64,000 nucleotides of DNA from positions 157,792 through 221,791 of the forward strand of contig NZ_AZEY01000090.1 of NCBI RefSeq assembly GCF_001434255.1, read 5' to 3'. Position 1 is the stretch's first letter; each line of letters opens with the position of its first letter. Positions 27,095 to 36,404 of the stretch are shown piece after piece. The position numbers were made by a program, and so were the translations under genes. Under the pieces are notes generated by a model. The model saw nothing but the letters and a program-made list of their open reading frames with translations, did not search any database and had not been told where the DNA came from. The stretch is from Lentilactobacillus diolivorans DSM 14421 (GTDB lineage: Bacteria; Bacillota; Bacilli; Lactobacillales; Lactobacillaceae).

Positions 27095-27901
27095 ATGATT
27101 GATGTTTTATTTAATGAAAGCTTTTCATCGACGTTAAAATACTACTATCAGCAGCATCATATCGATCAAGAAGTATTATCAATGCCGATGTATTTGGGGT
27201 TAGGTGACATCAATCAATGGAGCTTTACTGAGGCCCGTAAGACCTTATATAAAATCATGAGTACTCATTCTAAGACAATTGATCCCCACGAGTATGGTGA
27301 GCATTTGAATGCAATGACGAGTCGATTAAAGCAAGCAATTAGTAATCGTGAGACAATTCGGGTTTGGTGGAGCGACTTGGCCGACGATTACTGTGGTTTC
27401 CTGTGGTTATGCGATTATTTATCGGAGCATCAGTTGCAAATGTTTAGCATTCACGTGCCTCTAAGCTATGCAATTAAAGGAAACCGATTGATAACATTGG
27501 ATAGTATTGGTGAAATTACGGAGGATCAGTTGGCGACCCTAAATTTATTTAAGACGGAAAAAGTAATTTCTGCAGAAAAGCAACTGGCCTATAGCTATGA
27601 ATGGCGGGAACTTAGAAGTGACAACACACCGGTTCGGGCAATGATAAATGGCCACATGCTTAGTCAGGAAATTGATTTTTATGATCAATTCTTGTTGGGA
27701 AACGTTAAAAAACATCGATTCCGGAATATTATCAGAGTAATCGGTGATACAATCGGGTCTTCACCAATTGGGGTTGCTGATTGGTGGTATTGGCATCGGA
27801 TTGATTATTTAATATCCAAAGGTGTCTTGGATTACAAAATGCCAACTAATATGGCGGTTGGTAGTATCAAGCTAAATAAAGTCAATCAAACCACGTTTTG
27901 A
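27095..27901 (+). CDS. DUF1835-type protein, second tandem copy
   Basis: This 268-aa paralogue keeps the landmarks of the preceding gene: IDVLFNESFSSTLKYYY, MPMYLGLGDINQW, RVWWSDLADDYCGFLWLC, and YSYEWRELRSDNTPVR. Conservation of the WW(D/S), YCGFLWLC and LRxDNxxVR blocks marks the probable active or binding surface. The 103-base gap between the copies could hold a separate promoter, so they may be expressed independently. The function is unknown. Confidence 0.75.
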   Translation: MIDVLFNESFSSTLKYYYQQHHIDQEVLSMPMYLGLGDINQWSFTEARKTLYKIMSTHSKTIDPHEYGEHLNAMTSRLKQAISNRETIRVWWSDLADDYCGFLWLCDYLSEHQLQMFSIHVPLSYAIKGNRLITLDSIGEITEDQLATLNLFKTEKVISAEKQLAYSYEWRELRSDNTPVRAMINGHMLSQEIDFYDQFLLGNVKKHRFRNIIRVIGDTIGSSPIGVADWWYWHRIDYLISKGVLDYKMPTNMAVGSIKLNKVNQTTF

Positions 27902-27920
27902 TCGTTGAAGATAAAACAGA

Positions 27921-28098
27921 GCGGGACAAAGGGCGTTTAACTTCCAGAGTGTAATTGAATTATCCGAATATTCTGAACTTGAATATTTGGGTAATTCGAT
28001 TACACGGCCGGAAGTTGCCTTTTGTCCCGCGTTTTCGCTCGGTAACAATCGTGTTTACACGAACAGAGGCTGGGATAAATGACTATTGTCCCAGCCTC
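27921..28098. repeat. Full type B palindrome plus type C hairpin
   Basis: Type B (27921-28030) runs from GCGGGACAAAGGGC to GCCTTTTGTCCCGC with a complementary centre (GAATTATCCGAATATTC / GAATATTTGGGTAATTC). The standard linker (TTCGCTCGGTAACAATCGTG) leads to a type C hairpin at 28066-28098 (GAGGCTGGGATAA / ...TTGTCCCAGCCTC). This is a B-C unit without A, between convergent genes. Confidence 0.8.
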
Positions 28099-28159
28099 TT
28101 GTCTGTTAAAACTTAAATGGTCTAATTGTCCATGCCTTGTGATCTCAATTTGAGGAGCT

Positions 28160-28813
28160 CTAAATGACATTTTCTTTCGGTTGCCTAATTTTCGCCAAAG
28201 CCTGATCGATTTGGCCCAGCACAATTTCAATATTTTTCGGATTGGATAGATCATATTTTTGTAAATCAATCCGAATTTTAGGACTAACATCATATTCTTG
28301 ATACCATTTTTTATAAGCGGTCCACATTTTAAAATAGTATTCTTGGAGGCCTGGATTGTCATCAAACTGCTCGTAATCGCGGCCTCGTTTTTTGATTCGG
28401 TACTTGATTGTATCAAAGTCACTGTCTGCATAAACCAATAGATCAGGGGCTTTTTTGGGCAACTGGTTTAACTCAGTCATCATGTTATCAAGTAGCTTGA
28501 GATAGACAGATAACTCAGTATCAGTAATGTTACCCTCGGCGTTGTTTTCTTTAGTAAATAAGGCATCTTCATAGATTGAGCGATCCAACACGTTATTGTC
28601 ATTATTAAGCGCCTGTTTGATCATTGCAAATCGTTTATTCAAAAAGTAAATTTGAAGTAGAAATCCATATTGTTTTGGATTTGAGTAATACAGTGGCAGA
28701 ACCGGATTTTCGCCGACTGGTTCAAAAAAGGCCTTTGTGCCTAAATGCTCTGCAATTTTTCCTGTAAGTGTTGTTTTGCCAACACCGATCATTCCTGCTG
28801 TGATTATCACCAT
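28160..28813 (-). CDS. Deoxynucleoside kinase
   Basis: A kinase of 217 aa in the dNK (dGK/dAK) family, which phosphorylates deoxyadenosine, deoxyguanosine or deoxycytidine for nucleotide salvage. The P-loop GMIGVGKTTL is at residues 7-16. The family's DRSIYEDALF (catalytic DRS) and the lid arginines in KYRIKKRGRDYEQ follow. Some lactobacilli carry adjacent dAK/dGK subunits; only one is seen here. The frame extends upstream to 28903, but ATG 28813, right behind GAGGGG, is the real start. Confidence 0.88.
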   Translation of the reverse strand: MVIITAGMIGVGKTTLTGKIAEHLGTKAFFEPVGENPVLPLYYSNPKQYGFLLQIYFLNKRFAMIKQALNNDNNVLDRSIYEDALFTKENNAEGNITDTELSVYLKLLDNMMTELNQLPKKAPDLLVYADSDFDTIKYRIKKRGRDYEQFDDNPGLQEYYFKMWTAYKKWYQEYDVSPKIRIDLQKYDLSNPKNIEIVLGQIDQALAKIRQPKENVI

Positions 28814-28971
28814 GGTAGCCCCTCTTTTAATAAAATTAACAATATATAGTGTACCATAGAATATGGTCACACAATATCTATAAATCTTGAAAAATCCAAT
28901 CACTATCTAAAGGCTTATTCTCATTAAGTAGTACAATGAAAGTATTGAATAACTGATGGAGGGAATTATTT

Positions 28972-29742
28972 ATGTATAAAGCGGTTGTTTTTTTCGATTT
29001 GGATGGAACGTTATTTGATAATGAAAAGAATGTCTCCAAAGAAAATATTGCAGCAATCAACGAACTACGTGCCAATCACATTTTGCCAATCATTTCGACT
29101 GGCCGAAATATTTTTGAGATTCAGTATGTCATTGATGCAACTGGTATTGACTCATTAGTAAGTGCTAATGGCAGTTATGTACAATATCAGGGTAAAAAGT
29201 TAAAAGCAGAAGCCATTCCTGATGATGTTATTGAAAACTTACTGACATTCGCTCAGAAGCAGGGGGATGTGATTTCATTTTATAATAACCGAGAATTTGC
29301 TTTAACAGCTGAAAATGAGTTAACGAAGGTCAACTATCGGCTTTTGCGGTTGACCCCACATGTTGATCCCGACTTTTATAAAAATAATGAAGTTAATTTC
29401 TTGAATGTCTTTAATTATGATAAGGATCAATTATATCAAGATGAGTTTAAAGGAAAATTGTCATTGGTTCGGAACAATCCGCGGTGTTTGGATACGATGA
29501 ACTGGGGTGTCTCCAAACAAACCGGCATTCAGGCCATGCTTAAACAAGCTAAGTTAGGTGATATTCCGTCTTATGCATTTGGCGATCAGTTAAATGATTT
29601 ACAAATGTTTGAAGAAGTGAAGTATCCAATTGCGATGGGAAATGGTCGGCCTGACGTCAAAGCCAAAGCTGCTTATGTCACGAAATCAAACATTAACGGC
29701 GGGATTGTTAATGGATTACGTCATTATGGATTGATTAAATAG
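28972..29742 (+). CDS. Cof-type HAD-IIB hydrolase
   Basis: A haloacid dehalogenase superfamily phosphatase of 256 aa. HAD motif I is FFDLDGTLFDN (nucleophile Asp10, second Asp12), motif II is ISTGRN and motif IV is AFGDQLNDLQMF. The cap domain between motifs II and III defines type IIB. These enzymes act on sugar phosphates, nucleotides or flavin phosphates; the substrate is unknown. GGAGGG precedes the ATG. It is monocistronic with a strong terminator behind it. Confidence 0.88.
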   Translation: MYKAVVFFDLDGTLFDNEKNVSKENIAAINELRANHILPIISTGRNIFEIQYVIDATGIDSLVSANGSYVQYQGKKLKAEAIPDDVIENLLTFAQKQGDVISFYNNREFALTAENELTKVNYRLLRLTPHVDPDFYKNNEVNFLNVFNYDKDQLYQDEFKGKLSLVRNNPRCLDTMNWGVSKQTGIQAMLKQAKLGDIPSYAFGDQLNDLQMFEEVKYPIAMGNGRPDVKAKAAYVTKSNINGGIVNGLRHYGLIK

Positions 29743-29820
29743 TGTCAATTGAAATAATAAAGTGAATTGCGCCCGTTTTACACGTGCAAAACCGGTAAAA
29801 ATAATGTCGTTTAATTATAA

Positions 29821-29880
29821 ATAGTAAAAGCGCGTTAGCCAATAAATCCCAATGATTTACTGGCTAACGCGCTTTTACTA
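29821..29880. terminator. Strong bidirectional terminator
   Basis: TAGTAAAAGCGCGTTAGCCA and its complement TGGCTAACGCGCTTTTACTA pair over about 20 bp. It separates the convergent Cof hydrolase and pgmB genes. Confidence 0.88.
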
Positions 29881-29895
29881 TTAGTAAGGTAACAA

Positions 29896-30570
29896 TTACT
29901 TGGTCATTTGTTTCTCAATATTAGCTAATGTCATTTCAGCAGTTGACTCAAAATTAACATCAGCGGCTTTGAGAATTGTTTTATCGCCAATTCCAATTGA
30001 AGTTTCACCAGCAGCATTGATTGATTCAACGCCGGCAGCAGCATCTTCAACCCCAATGCATTGGGCAGGTGCGAGGTTAATTAATTCAGCACCCTTAACA
30101 TAAATTTCCGGATCAGGTTTTCCTTTGCTTAAAGTCTTGGGGTCAACAATCTTAGGGAAATAATCTGTTAGTTGTAATTTTTTCAAAACAGTTGGGGCGT
30201 TCTTGGAGGCAGATGCCAATGAAAGCAGATACCCACCATTTTTGATTTCATCAAGAAATGCTTTGATACCTGGCAAAATATTTGCCGGCGTCATTTTATC
30301 AACTAATTTAAGATAATTGGTATTTTTTTCGGTAGCTAAAGCAACTTTTCGATCCTCAGTATATTTATTTTGAAGATTTCCTGCTTTTAAAATCATTTCC
30401 AAAGAGTCCATTCGGCTGATTCCTTTCAAGCCATCTTCAAGTTCTTTGGACCAAGGGGCGCCTACCTTATCAGCCACTTGGTGCCATGCTTGACTGTGAA
30501 AAACCGAAGTATCTGTAATAACACCATCTAAATCGAATACGAAGCCCTTAATATCAGAAAAATGTGCCAT
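29896..30570 (-). CDS. pgmB: Beta-phosphoglucomutase
   Basis: A HAD-superfamily mutase of 224 aa that converts beta-glucose 1-phosphate to glucose 6-phosphate. Motif I FVFDLDGVITDTSVFH contains the phosphorylated nucleophile (first Asp) and acid-base (second Asp). The cap segment GISRMDSLE and the SASKNAP loop match PgmB. It lies 17 nt downstream of the GH65 gene, behind AAGGAG. The pair splits an alpha-glucosyl disaccharide by phosphorolysis and feeds the product into glycolysis. Confidence 0.93.
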   Translation of the reverse strand: MAHFSDIKGFVFDLDGVITDTSVFHSQAWHQVADKVGAPWSKELEDGLKGISRMDSLEMILKAGNLQNKYTEDRKVALATEKNTNYLKLVDKMTPANILPGIKAFLDEIKNGGYLLSLASASKNAPTVLKKLQLTDYFPKIVDPKTLSKGKPDPEIYVKGAELINLAPAQCIGVEDAAAGVESINAAGETSIGIGDKTILKAADVNFESTAEMTLANIEKQMTK

Positions 30571-30587
30571 TCTTCATCACTCCTTAA

Positions 30588-33305
30588 TTATTTATATGAG
30601 ATTTCTGTTGGTTTATTTTTGGAAATTGAATATGCCTTATCAGCCACTTTAACGTGAGTATCTTTATCGGCCGTAATGATTAACCGGTGATGTGCAATTT
30701 CAAATTTATAGTTAATTCCTTGGTATGTTTGCTTGAATGAAAGTTTTTGCCACAAGCTTGGAAGATGCGGATTAATACTGAGTTCGTCAGTATCAAATCG
30801 GACACCACCATAACATTTGGTTTCAATTTCCAAGGTAGCTCCCATGACACCTAAGTGAATTCCCTCAGCGGTTGTGCCACCTTGAATATCATAGTAATCG
30901 GAAAATAGAGCGGTAGAAAACAGCTGCCATGATTGATCCATATTGCCATCCATTTCGTCAAGAACTGAATAGACAATCCGTGATAATGTTGAACCGTGGG
31001 TTGTTCGATCAAGATAGAATCTTAAGTTGGTTGTAAAGAAATTGGCAGGTAACTCATAGCCAAGTCGGGTGATGACGTTTTGCACTTCATTAAATGGTAA
31101 AACGTAGTATGCCATCAGCGTATCTGCTTGCTTGGCAACTTGATATGAGTCTGGCGATTTTCCTTCACCTTTTAATAGTCGGTCAATTCTAGATATATCG
31201 CCGTATTTCTTTCGGTAGGAATCAAAATTAAGTTTGGAAAGATTAAAGTATCCGGAGAATTGACCAATGATACCCTCTTCGTTGATATCCAAGCGAAGCT
31301 TATGGGCAATGTCACTCATTTTATCAAGCAGTTCGTTATCAGTTCCGGCCTTTTTATTTGCACTATCCACAACAGCTGCTTTTTGATTAGCGACTAATCC
31401 GGCAACTTTGTCAAATAGCCAGGAAACCATAATGTTTGTATAAGCGTTATTAGTCAGACCATGATCATCGGCGTTTGGATACTCTTCGTGGAATTCATCA
31501 GGACCCATGACGTGCCGAATATCGTAGCGATCCGCCGATTTGTCGTAATCAGCCATGCTGACCCAGAATTTGCAAATCGAAAGAAGCATTTCCAATCCGT
31601 ATTTTTGCATAAAGTCATGATCACCAGTGATATGAACGTAATTAATGACATCATAAGCAACGGAAAGCGAGACGTGTCGTTGTAGTCGGCTATTATCAGG
31701 GTCCCACTCACCGCTAACTGGATTCAGATGAACAAATTGTGATTGCTCGTCACCATACATTCCAGATTGCCAAGGATACATAGCGCCTTGCTTATCCTCT
31801 GAGGTCGCGTATTTTCGAGCTTCGCCAATCCTGTTATAGCGGTAAAGTAAGCATTGTTTTGCAATTGCAGGGTAGTGGATGGCATAAAACGGCAGATCAA
31901 AAGTAACGTCCCAGAAAATATGGCCACGATAAGCTTCACCATGAAGGCCACGAGCGCCAACCGATGAATCGAGTTTACCAGATGCCAGTGCGGCACTTGT
32001 GACCAACATATGATAAATATTGACCCGAGTGAGTTTTTGGCTGGTAATGTCGTTTTGAATTTGAATATCTGACTTATTCCAGACGTTACCCCAGAATTTC
32101 TTGCTATCTGCTAAAGTATCTTCAAGCGAAGAATCGTTAAGCTCATTTTGGGCAGCCGTTTCCAAATTGTCATCCGAGTTTTGACTAGTAAAGATCGTGA
32201 CGCATTTTTCGAATTCGTAGCTTTGACCTGGTTCAACATTAATGCTAAGTGATTGACGGATCATCTGATTTTCAGTTGTTGTATCAATTAGTTTTTGAAC
32301 ATCAACAGTTTGACTCGTTAACTTGGAATTAATGACAAAATCGACTTTAGATGTTTTGGTTTGGCCGCTTAAAGAAATCTGATTATCGTGAGCAGACATG
32401 CCAACAATGTCAATATGCTTTTGATTAAAGTCTTTATATCGATCAACATTTCCGTTAATGACGCTGCCGTCAATTTCGGAATAAAGTTGCAAACTACCGG
32501 AAAAGTTAATGGGCTTTAGCTCATACTTAATTGAATAGCGGTGCCAATTAGTCATATTAGCGACCTTTGTGGCCCGGACCTCCAAGATATGACCAGTTGA
32601 CAACTGAATATGCAGGGTCGTCGTTAGAACACCGGTTTTTAGATTTAGACTACGATAAATGTCTTGAATATCTTCTTTTTTAATGGTGAATGGTTGTTGA
32701 TGATCCACACCAAAGCTGATGTATTGTGCGTTTGGCAAGTTGACCAAGTCTTCATTAACCACATCACGGCCGTTAATATTGGTTGTAAGTTGGTTGTAGA
32801 CACCGGCAACATACATGCCAGGGTAGTTATCCTTGTTGGCGGTTGATTCGACGTAGGCCCCACGTAACCCGAAATAGCCGTTACCGATTGTCAGCATGGC
32901 TTCTTGACCATAGTTACGCTTGCCACTATATTCACCATAATAGTCTAAGTGCCATTTAAGATACTCGGCCTTTTGCTCAACGGCTTTTTCTAAACCGATT
33001 TCTTTAACAGTTTGTAAGTTAACAACCGGGACGTTCATCATATTGGCAATAGCCAATCCGATATCAATCTTTTGATGGTTGATTCCGATAATCGTATCGG
33101 AAAATTCATAATTAAGTGAATTTTCAATGATGGCTGCATCGATAGGTAATCCTGTCAGGGCAGCCTTAATATTTTCCAGGTTATCGCCAATTGAAAATTT
33201 GGGGTTGTATGTAATCATGAACTTCCGAAAGGGTGGCCTGTTGGAATTTTCGGAATAATTTAATTCCATAACCCCATCGCGAGCCCTAATAGCAAACGTT
33301 CTCAT
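30588..33305 (-). CDS. Glycoside hydrolase family 65 phosphorylase with N-terminal extension
   Basis: A long GH65 enzyme (905 aa; maltose phosphorylases have about 750-780). The typical GH65 N-terminal domain begins only near residue 125 (AEYLKWHLDYYGEY, then LTIGNGYFGLRG). The general acid is Glu604 in GPDEFHEEYPNADDHG, inside a longer loop than the GPDEY...VDNNAYTN of maltose phosphorylase. It is therefore probably a different disaccharide phosphorylase (trehalose, kojibiose or nigerose type), with beta-glucose 1-phosphate as the likely product given pgmB behind it. Residues 1-120 are an extra domain I do not recognise. ATG 33305 follows GAAGAGG. No transporter lies in the operon. Confidence 0.88.
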   Translation of the reverse strand: MRTFAIRARDGVMELNYSENSNRPPFRKFMITYNPKFSIGDNLENIKAALTGLPIDAAIIENSLNYEFSDTIIGINHQKIDIGLAIANMMNVPVVNLQTVKEIGLEKAVEQKAEYLKWHLDYYGEYSGKRNYGQEAMLTIGNGYFGLRGAYVESTANKDNYPGMYVAGVYNQLTTNINGRDVVNEDLVNLPNAQYISFGVDHQQPFTIKKEDIQDIYRSLNLKTGVLTTTLHIQLSTGHILEVRATKVANMTNWHRYSIKYELKPINFSGSLQLYSEIDGSVINGNVDRYKDFNQKHIDIVGMSAHDNQISLSGQTKTSKVDFVINSKLTSQTVDVQKLIDTTTENQMIRQSLSINVEPGQSYEFEKCVTIFTSQNSDDNLETAAQNELNDSSLEDTLADSKKFWGNVWNKSDIQIQNDITSQKLTRVNIYHMLVTSAALASGKLDSSVGARGLHGEAYRGHIFWDVTFDLPFYAIHYPAIAKQCLLYRYNRIGEARKYATSEDKQGAMYPWQSGMYGDEQSQFVHLNPVSGEWDPDNSRLQRHVSLSVAYDVINYVHITGDHDFMQKYGLEMLLSICKFWVSMADYDKSADRYDIRHVMGPDEFHEEYPNADDHGLTNNAYTNIMVSWLFDKVAGLVANQKAAVVDSANKKAGTDNELLDKMSDIAHKLRLDINEEGIIGQFSGYFNLSKLNFDSYRKKYGDISRIDRLLKGEGKSPDSYQVAKQADTLMAYYVLPFNEVQNVITRLGYELPANFFTTNLRFYLDRTTHGSTLSRIVYSVLDEMDGNMDQSWQLFSTALFSDYYDIQGGTTAEGIHLGVMGATLEIETKCYGGVRFDTDELSINPHLPSLWQKLSFKQTYQGINYKFEIAHHRLIITADKDTHVKVADKAYSISKNKPTEISYK

Positions 33306-33570
33306 AACAAAACCTCTTCTCAAAATTTAGGAATCATAAAATAATTCTTATAACTTAATTTTAGACCAGCCGGTAGTAAAGAGCAATTAATTGGGTGTGA
33401 AATCGGTTGTCCACCACCATTATTGAAAATGTTGGGTGATGGTCACAGAAATTCTTGGCTTGCCAAATAGTAAACGCGTGATACTTCTAAAACGTAATGA
33501 GCCAACTGTCGTCAGGCTAAACAGTAAATTACGCAAATGATCTTCTTTGATTAATCAACCAGTTTGATAA

Positions 33571-33966
33571 TTACTTAAGCGGGTTATCATTTTGCTTTTC
33601 TGATTGTTGTAATAAGTCTCGAATCTCAGTCAAGAGAACCTCTTTATTATCAGGAGCTGGTTCAGATTTAGCGGGTTCTTTGGTTACAAACTTGTTGATC
33701 ATTTTAATTAAAATGAAAACGACAAAGGCAATAATGAGGAAGTTGATGACTGAGTTTAAGAATGCACCGTATTTGAAAGTGGCATCGCCGACCTTAAGTG
33801 CGAGATTTGATAAGTCAATCTTTCCCAAAAAGATTCCGATAAACGGATTAATTAAGTTAGTCGTTAGTGACGTTACAATTGCTGTAAAGGCGCCACCAAT
33901 AATGACACCGACGGCTAAATCGATGACGTTTCCTCTCGAAATAAATGCTTTAAATTCTTTTAACAT
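33571..33966 (-). CDS. mscL: Large-conductance mechanosensitive channel
   Basis: MscL (131 aa), the emergency valve that releases solutes on osmotic downshock. The sequence starts with the family's amphipathic FKAFISRGNVIDLAVGVIIGGAF, where RGN and the glycine-rich pore helix are diagnostic. Helix 2 (SVINFLIIAFVVFILIKM) and a charged C-terminal bundle (EVLLTEIRDLL) follow. It is monocistronic with GAGGAG in front. The 265-base gap to the GH65 gene shows no further gene. Confidence 0.96.
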   Translation of the reverse strand: MLKEFKAFISRGNVIDLAVGVIIGGAFTAIVTSLTTNLINPFIGIFLGKIDLSNLALKVGDATFKYGAFLNSVINFLIIAFVVFILIKMINKFVTKEPAKSEPAPDNKEVLLTEIRDLLQQSEKQNDNPLK

Positions 33967-34126
33967 AAGTTCGTTCTCCTCTCTGAGATTGTGTTATGGT
34001 ATTAACATCAATTTATTATACAGATTAGATTTTTAAAACGCCAAAAATGGGTTTACCAATTCTCACGTTTCGTCTGATTTGTGAGTATGATAATATAGAA
34101 CAAGAAATTCCAAAGGTGAATAGAAA

Positions 34127-34396
34127 TTGAAAAAGAAAAATATTATTCTAATCGGCGCCATTATCATCCTTGTTTTATCAGCAACATTTTACATTACACA
34201 AACTTTTAGCTGGTCTTCCATTGCATTTATTGCAATCTGGATTGGTGCAATGATTTTGTTACGGTTGATGATTACACCCTTACTGGTATTCTTATTAAAA
34301 TCGGATAATCCCAAGGGTGATTGGAAAGACTGGGATGAAGATGATAATTACGAGGTTACTCAACAAACGAGTCAATCTAAGGATCAGAAAAAATAG
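34127..34396 (+). CDS. Small membrane protein of unknown function
   Basis: An 89-aa protein with two hydrophobic helices (about residues 5-24 and 31-57) and an acidic cytoplasmic tail with the run DWKDWDEDDNYE. No family is recognised. The start is TTG, 6 nt after AAAGGTGA. It ends 20 nt before the sedolisin gene, and a TATGATAATAT element lies just upstream, so the two are probably one transcript. A role in secretion or activation of the protease is possible but only suggested by position. Confidence 0.65.
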   Translation: MKKKNIILIGAIIILVLSATFYITQTFSWSSIAFIAIWIGAMILLRLMITPLLVFLLKSDNPKGDWKDWDEDDNYEVTQQTSQSKDQKK

Positions 34397-34416
34397 TTTG
34401 AACGAAGGAGAAGTTT

Positions 34417-36294
34417 ATGAAAAAAGACATGCTTAGAAAAATATTGATTTCGGCTGCAGTCCTTTTGTCACTTGTTGTTGGTGGATCAAACCTATTAACT
34501 TCAAGTGTTGATGCTAAGGCTAGGGCAACGAAAGCAAAAACAACTCAGGTTGCAAATTCTAAGCAGCAGTTGGTCGATATTGTTATGAAACCCAAGAGTC
34601 AGCAAAACCTGGATGATTTTGTTTATGACAGTGTTGACCCTGGAAATATTAATTACCGGAAATTTGTAAGTGCCAAGCAGTTCGCCGCTCAATTTGGTCA
34701 AAATGCGACAAATATTAAAAAACTCCGGGTTTATTTAAACAAGAATCACTTAAAGACAACCGTCTATCGAGGAAACCTGATAATGTCGGTGACGGGAACA
34801 ACTAAAAATATTGAAAAGGCTTTTAAAGTCAACTTGGTCAACGTGACTAAGGGAAGTCTCAAGTACCAAAAGGCGATAGGGACAGCTCGGGTTCCGAAAA
34901 CACTGAATAGGGCAGTTTACGCAATTATGGGACTCTCAAATTATTCGCCCTTTTCAAATACCAAACGAACATTTTCACCAGCATTATTTCATAAGTTAGC
35001 AGAAACGTCGGGTAGTTCTGGCATCTCACCTCGTTACTCCCCACAAAAGTTTGTTAACCGCTATAGTTTGTCATCACTCTATGCCAATGGTTCAACAGGT
35101 CGAAACAAGACAATCGGTATTATCACGTTTGCTAACTATCATCCCAGTGATGCTTATAAATATTGGGCAGGTCAAGGAATTACTGTTAAGCAAAACCGGT
35201 TAAGTGTTTATCGGACAAATGAATATGCCGGGACATGGGATGGTTATGATGAAACAACAATGGATGTTGAACAAGCAGGTGCAATCGCGCCGGATGCGAA
35301 TATTCGGACATACATCGGTAGGTCAAATATCACTGGTATGGTGAACTCGTTGGCTGCAGCAGTTGGTCAAAACATAGCTGATGCATTATCAATTTCTTGG
35401 GGGCAAAGTGAAGCTCAGGTTGCGTATGAAATCAAACAGGGCATTACGCCAGCTAAATATAATCAGATTCTAAATTTGCTGTTTGAGCAGGCGGCTGCGC
35501 AGGGAATGAGTGTCTTTACGGCAGCCGGTGATAACGGCGCCTACGATGGTATCTCAACGGGATTGACGAAGGGATTATCAGTTGATACCCCTTCTAATTC
35601 TCCGTATGTCACGTCTGTCGGTGGGACAACGTTGCCTAAAACTTACACAGTAAACGGAAACAAAGTGACAGTTTCAAAAGAGCGTGCCTGGGGATCAGAA
35701 TTTCTTTACCCCAACTATGATCATCAAAAGTTTTTTAACACAATGGACATGATTGACAGTTACTTCACTGGTGGCGGTGGTGGATTTAGTAAGTATAATG
35801 ACACGCCAAAGTACCAGAAGGGCTTCAGCGGAGTTGGAACCTACGAAGCAACAAAACTCTGGTCATTTAATAAAAATGGTCAGCCTAAGCAGCTAAGCAC
35901 ACCGGTTGAAATTAGTGGTAAACAGCAAGGACGTAATGTCCCTGATATTTCTGCCAATGCTGATCCCGCAACTGGTTATACGATGTTTGTCACCCCGAAA
36001 CATAATGCTGCAGACAAGGGTGAATGGGAAATTTCGGGTGGAACTAGTATTGTTGCTCCCCAAATTGCGGCAACCAGTGTCTTAATGTCGGATAATTCGG
36101 CTGGTCGACTTGGCTTTTGGAATCCACAAATTTACCGATTTGCTGCCAGCCATGATACGCCCTTTACAGTGTTGGATAGCCGAACCAACAATACGAATTT
36201 GTATTATACGGGTCAACCCGGCAAACTATATAATCAGGCAACTGGTTTAGGAACGGTAGACTTTACGAAATTGAATAATGCTTTTAATGGATAA
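34417..36294 (+). CDS. Secreted S53 (sedolisin/kumamolisin-type) serine peptidase
   Basis: An extracellular acid-active protease precursor of 625 aa. Residues 1-33 are a signal peptide, with a cleavage site near SSVDA. Residues 45 to about 180 match the pro-kumamolisin activation domain, which must be removed autocatalytically. The catalytic set is complete: Glu279 and Asp283 (DETTMDVEQ), oxyanion Asp372 (AAGDNGAYDG) and nucleophile Ser544 (SGGTSIVAP). No LPXTG or other anchor is seen, so it is released. It is likely optimal at low pH, which suits an acid-producing bacterium. It probably supplies peptides or attacks competitor proteins. Confidence 0.93.
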   Translation: MKKDMLRKILISAAVLLSLVVGGSNLLTSSVDAKARATKAKTTQVANSKQQLVDIVMKPKSQQNLDDFVYDSVDPGNINYRKFVSAKQFAAQFGQNATNIKKLRVYLNKNHLKTTVYRGNLIMSVTGTTKNIEKAFKVNLVNVTKGSLKYQKAIGTARVPKTLNRAVYAIMGLSNYSPFSNTKRTFSPALFHKLAETSGSSGISPRYSPQKFVNRYSLSSLYANGSTGRNKTIGIITFANYHPSDAYKYWAGQGITVKQNRLSVYRTNEYAGTWDGYDETTMDVEQAGAIAPDANIRTYIGRSNITGMVNSLAAAVGQNIADALSISWGQSEAQVAYEIKQGITPAKYNQILNLLFEQAAAQGMSVFTAAGDNGAYDGISTGLTKGLSVDTPSNSPYVTSVGGTTLPKTYTVNGNKVTVSKERAWGSEFLYPNYDHQKFFNTMDMIDSYFTGGGGGFSKYNDTPKYQKGFSGVGTYEATKLWSFNKNGQPKQLSTPVEISGKQQGRNVPDISANADPATGYTMFVTPKHNAADKGEWEISGGTSIVAPQIAATSVLMSDNSAGRLGFWNPQIYRFAASHDTPFTVLDSRTNNTNLYYTGQPGKLYNQATGLGTVDFTKLNNAFNG

Positions 36295-36404
36295 CTGATA
36301 CGTTGTTCTTAAGATAATCGCATATTTAGTTGCGTTCGTTTTGAGGTATTTTTTCAATTATCAATTTAACAACTTGGAAAATTCAGATTGAGGAGAATAA
36401 AATC

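Noticed and set aside
33395-33412. Possible catabolite response element (TGAAATCGGTTGTC) upstream of the GH65 gene
   Set aside because: It deviates from the cre consensus at three positions including conserved ones; too weak to call.
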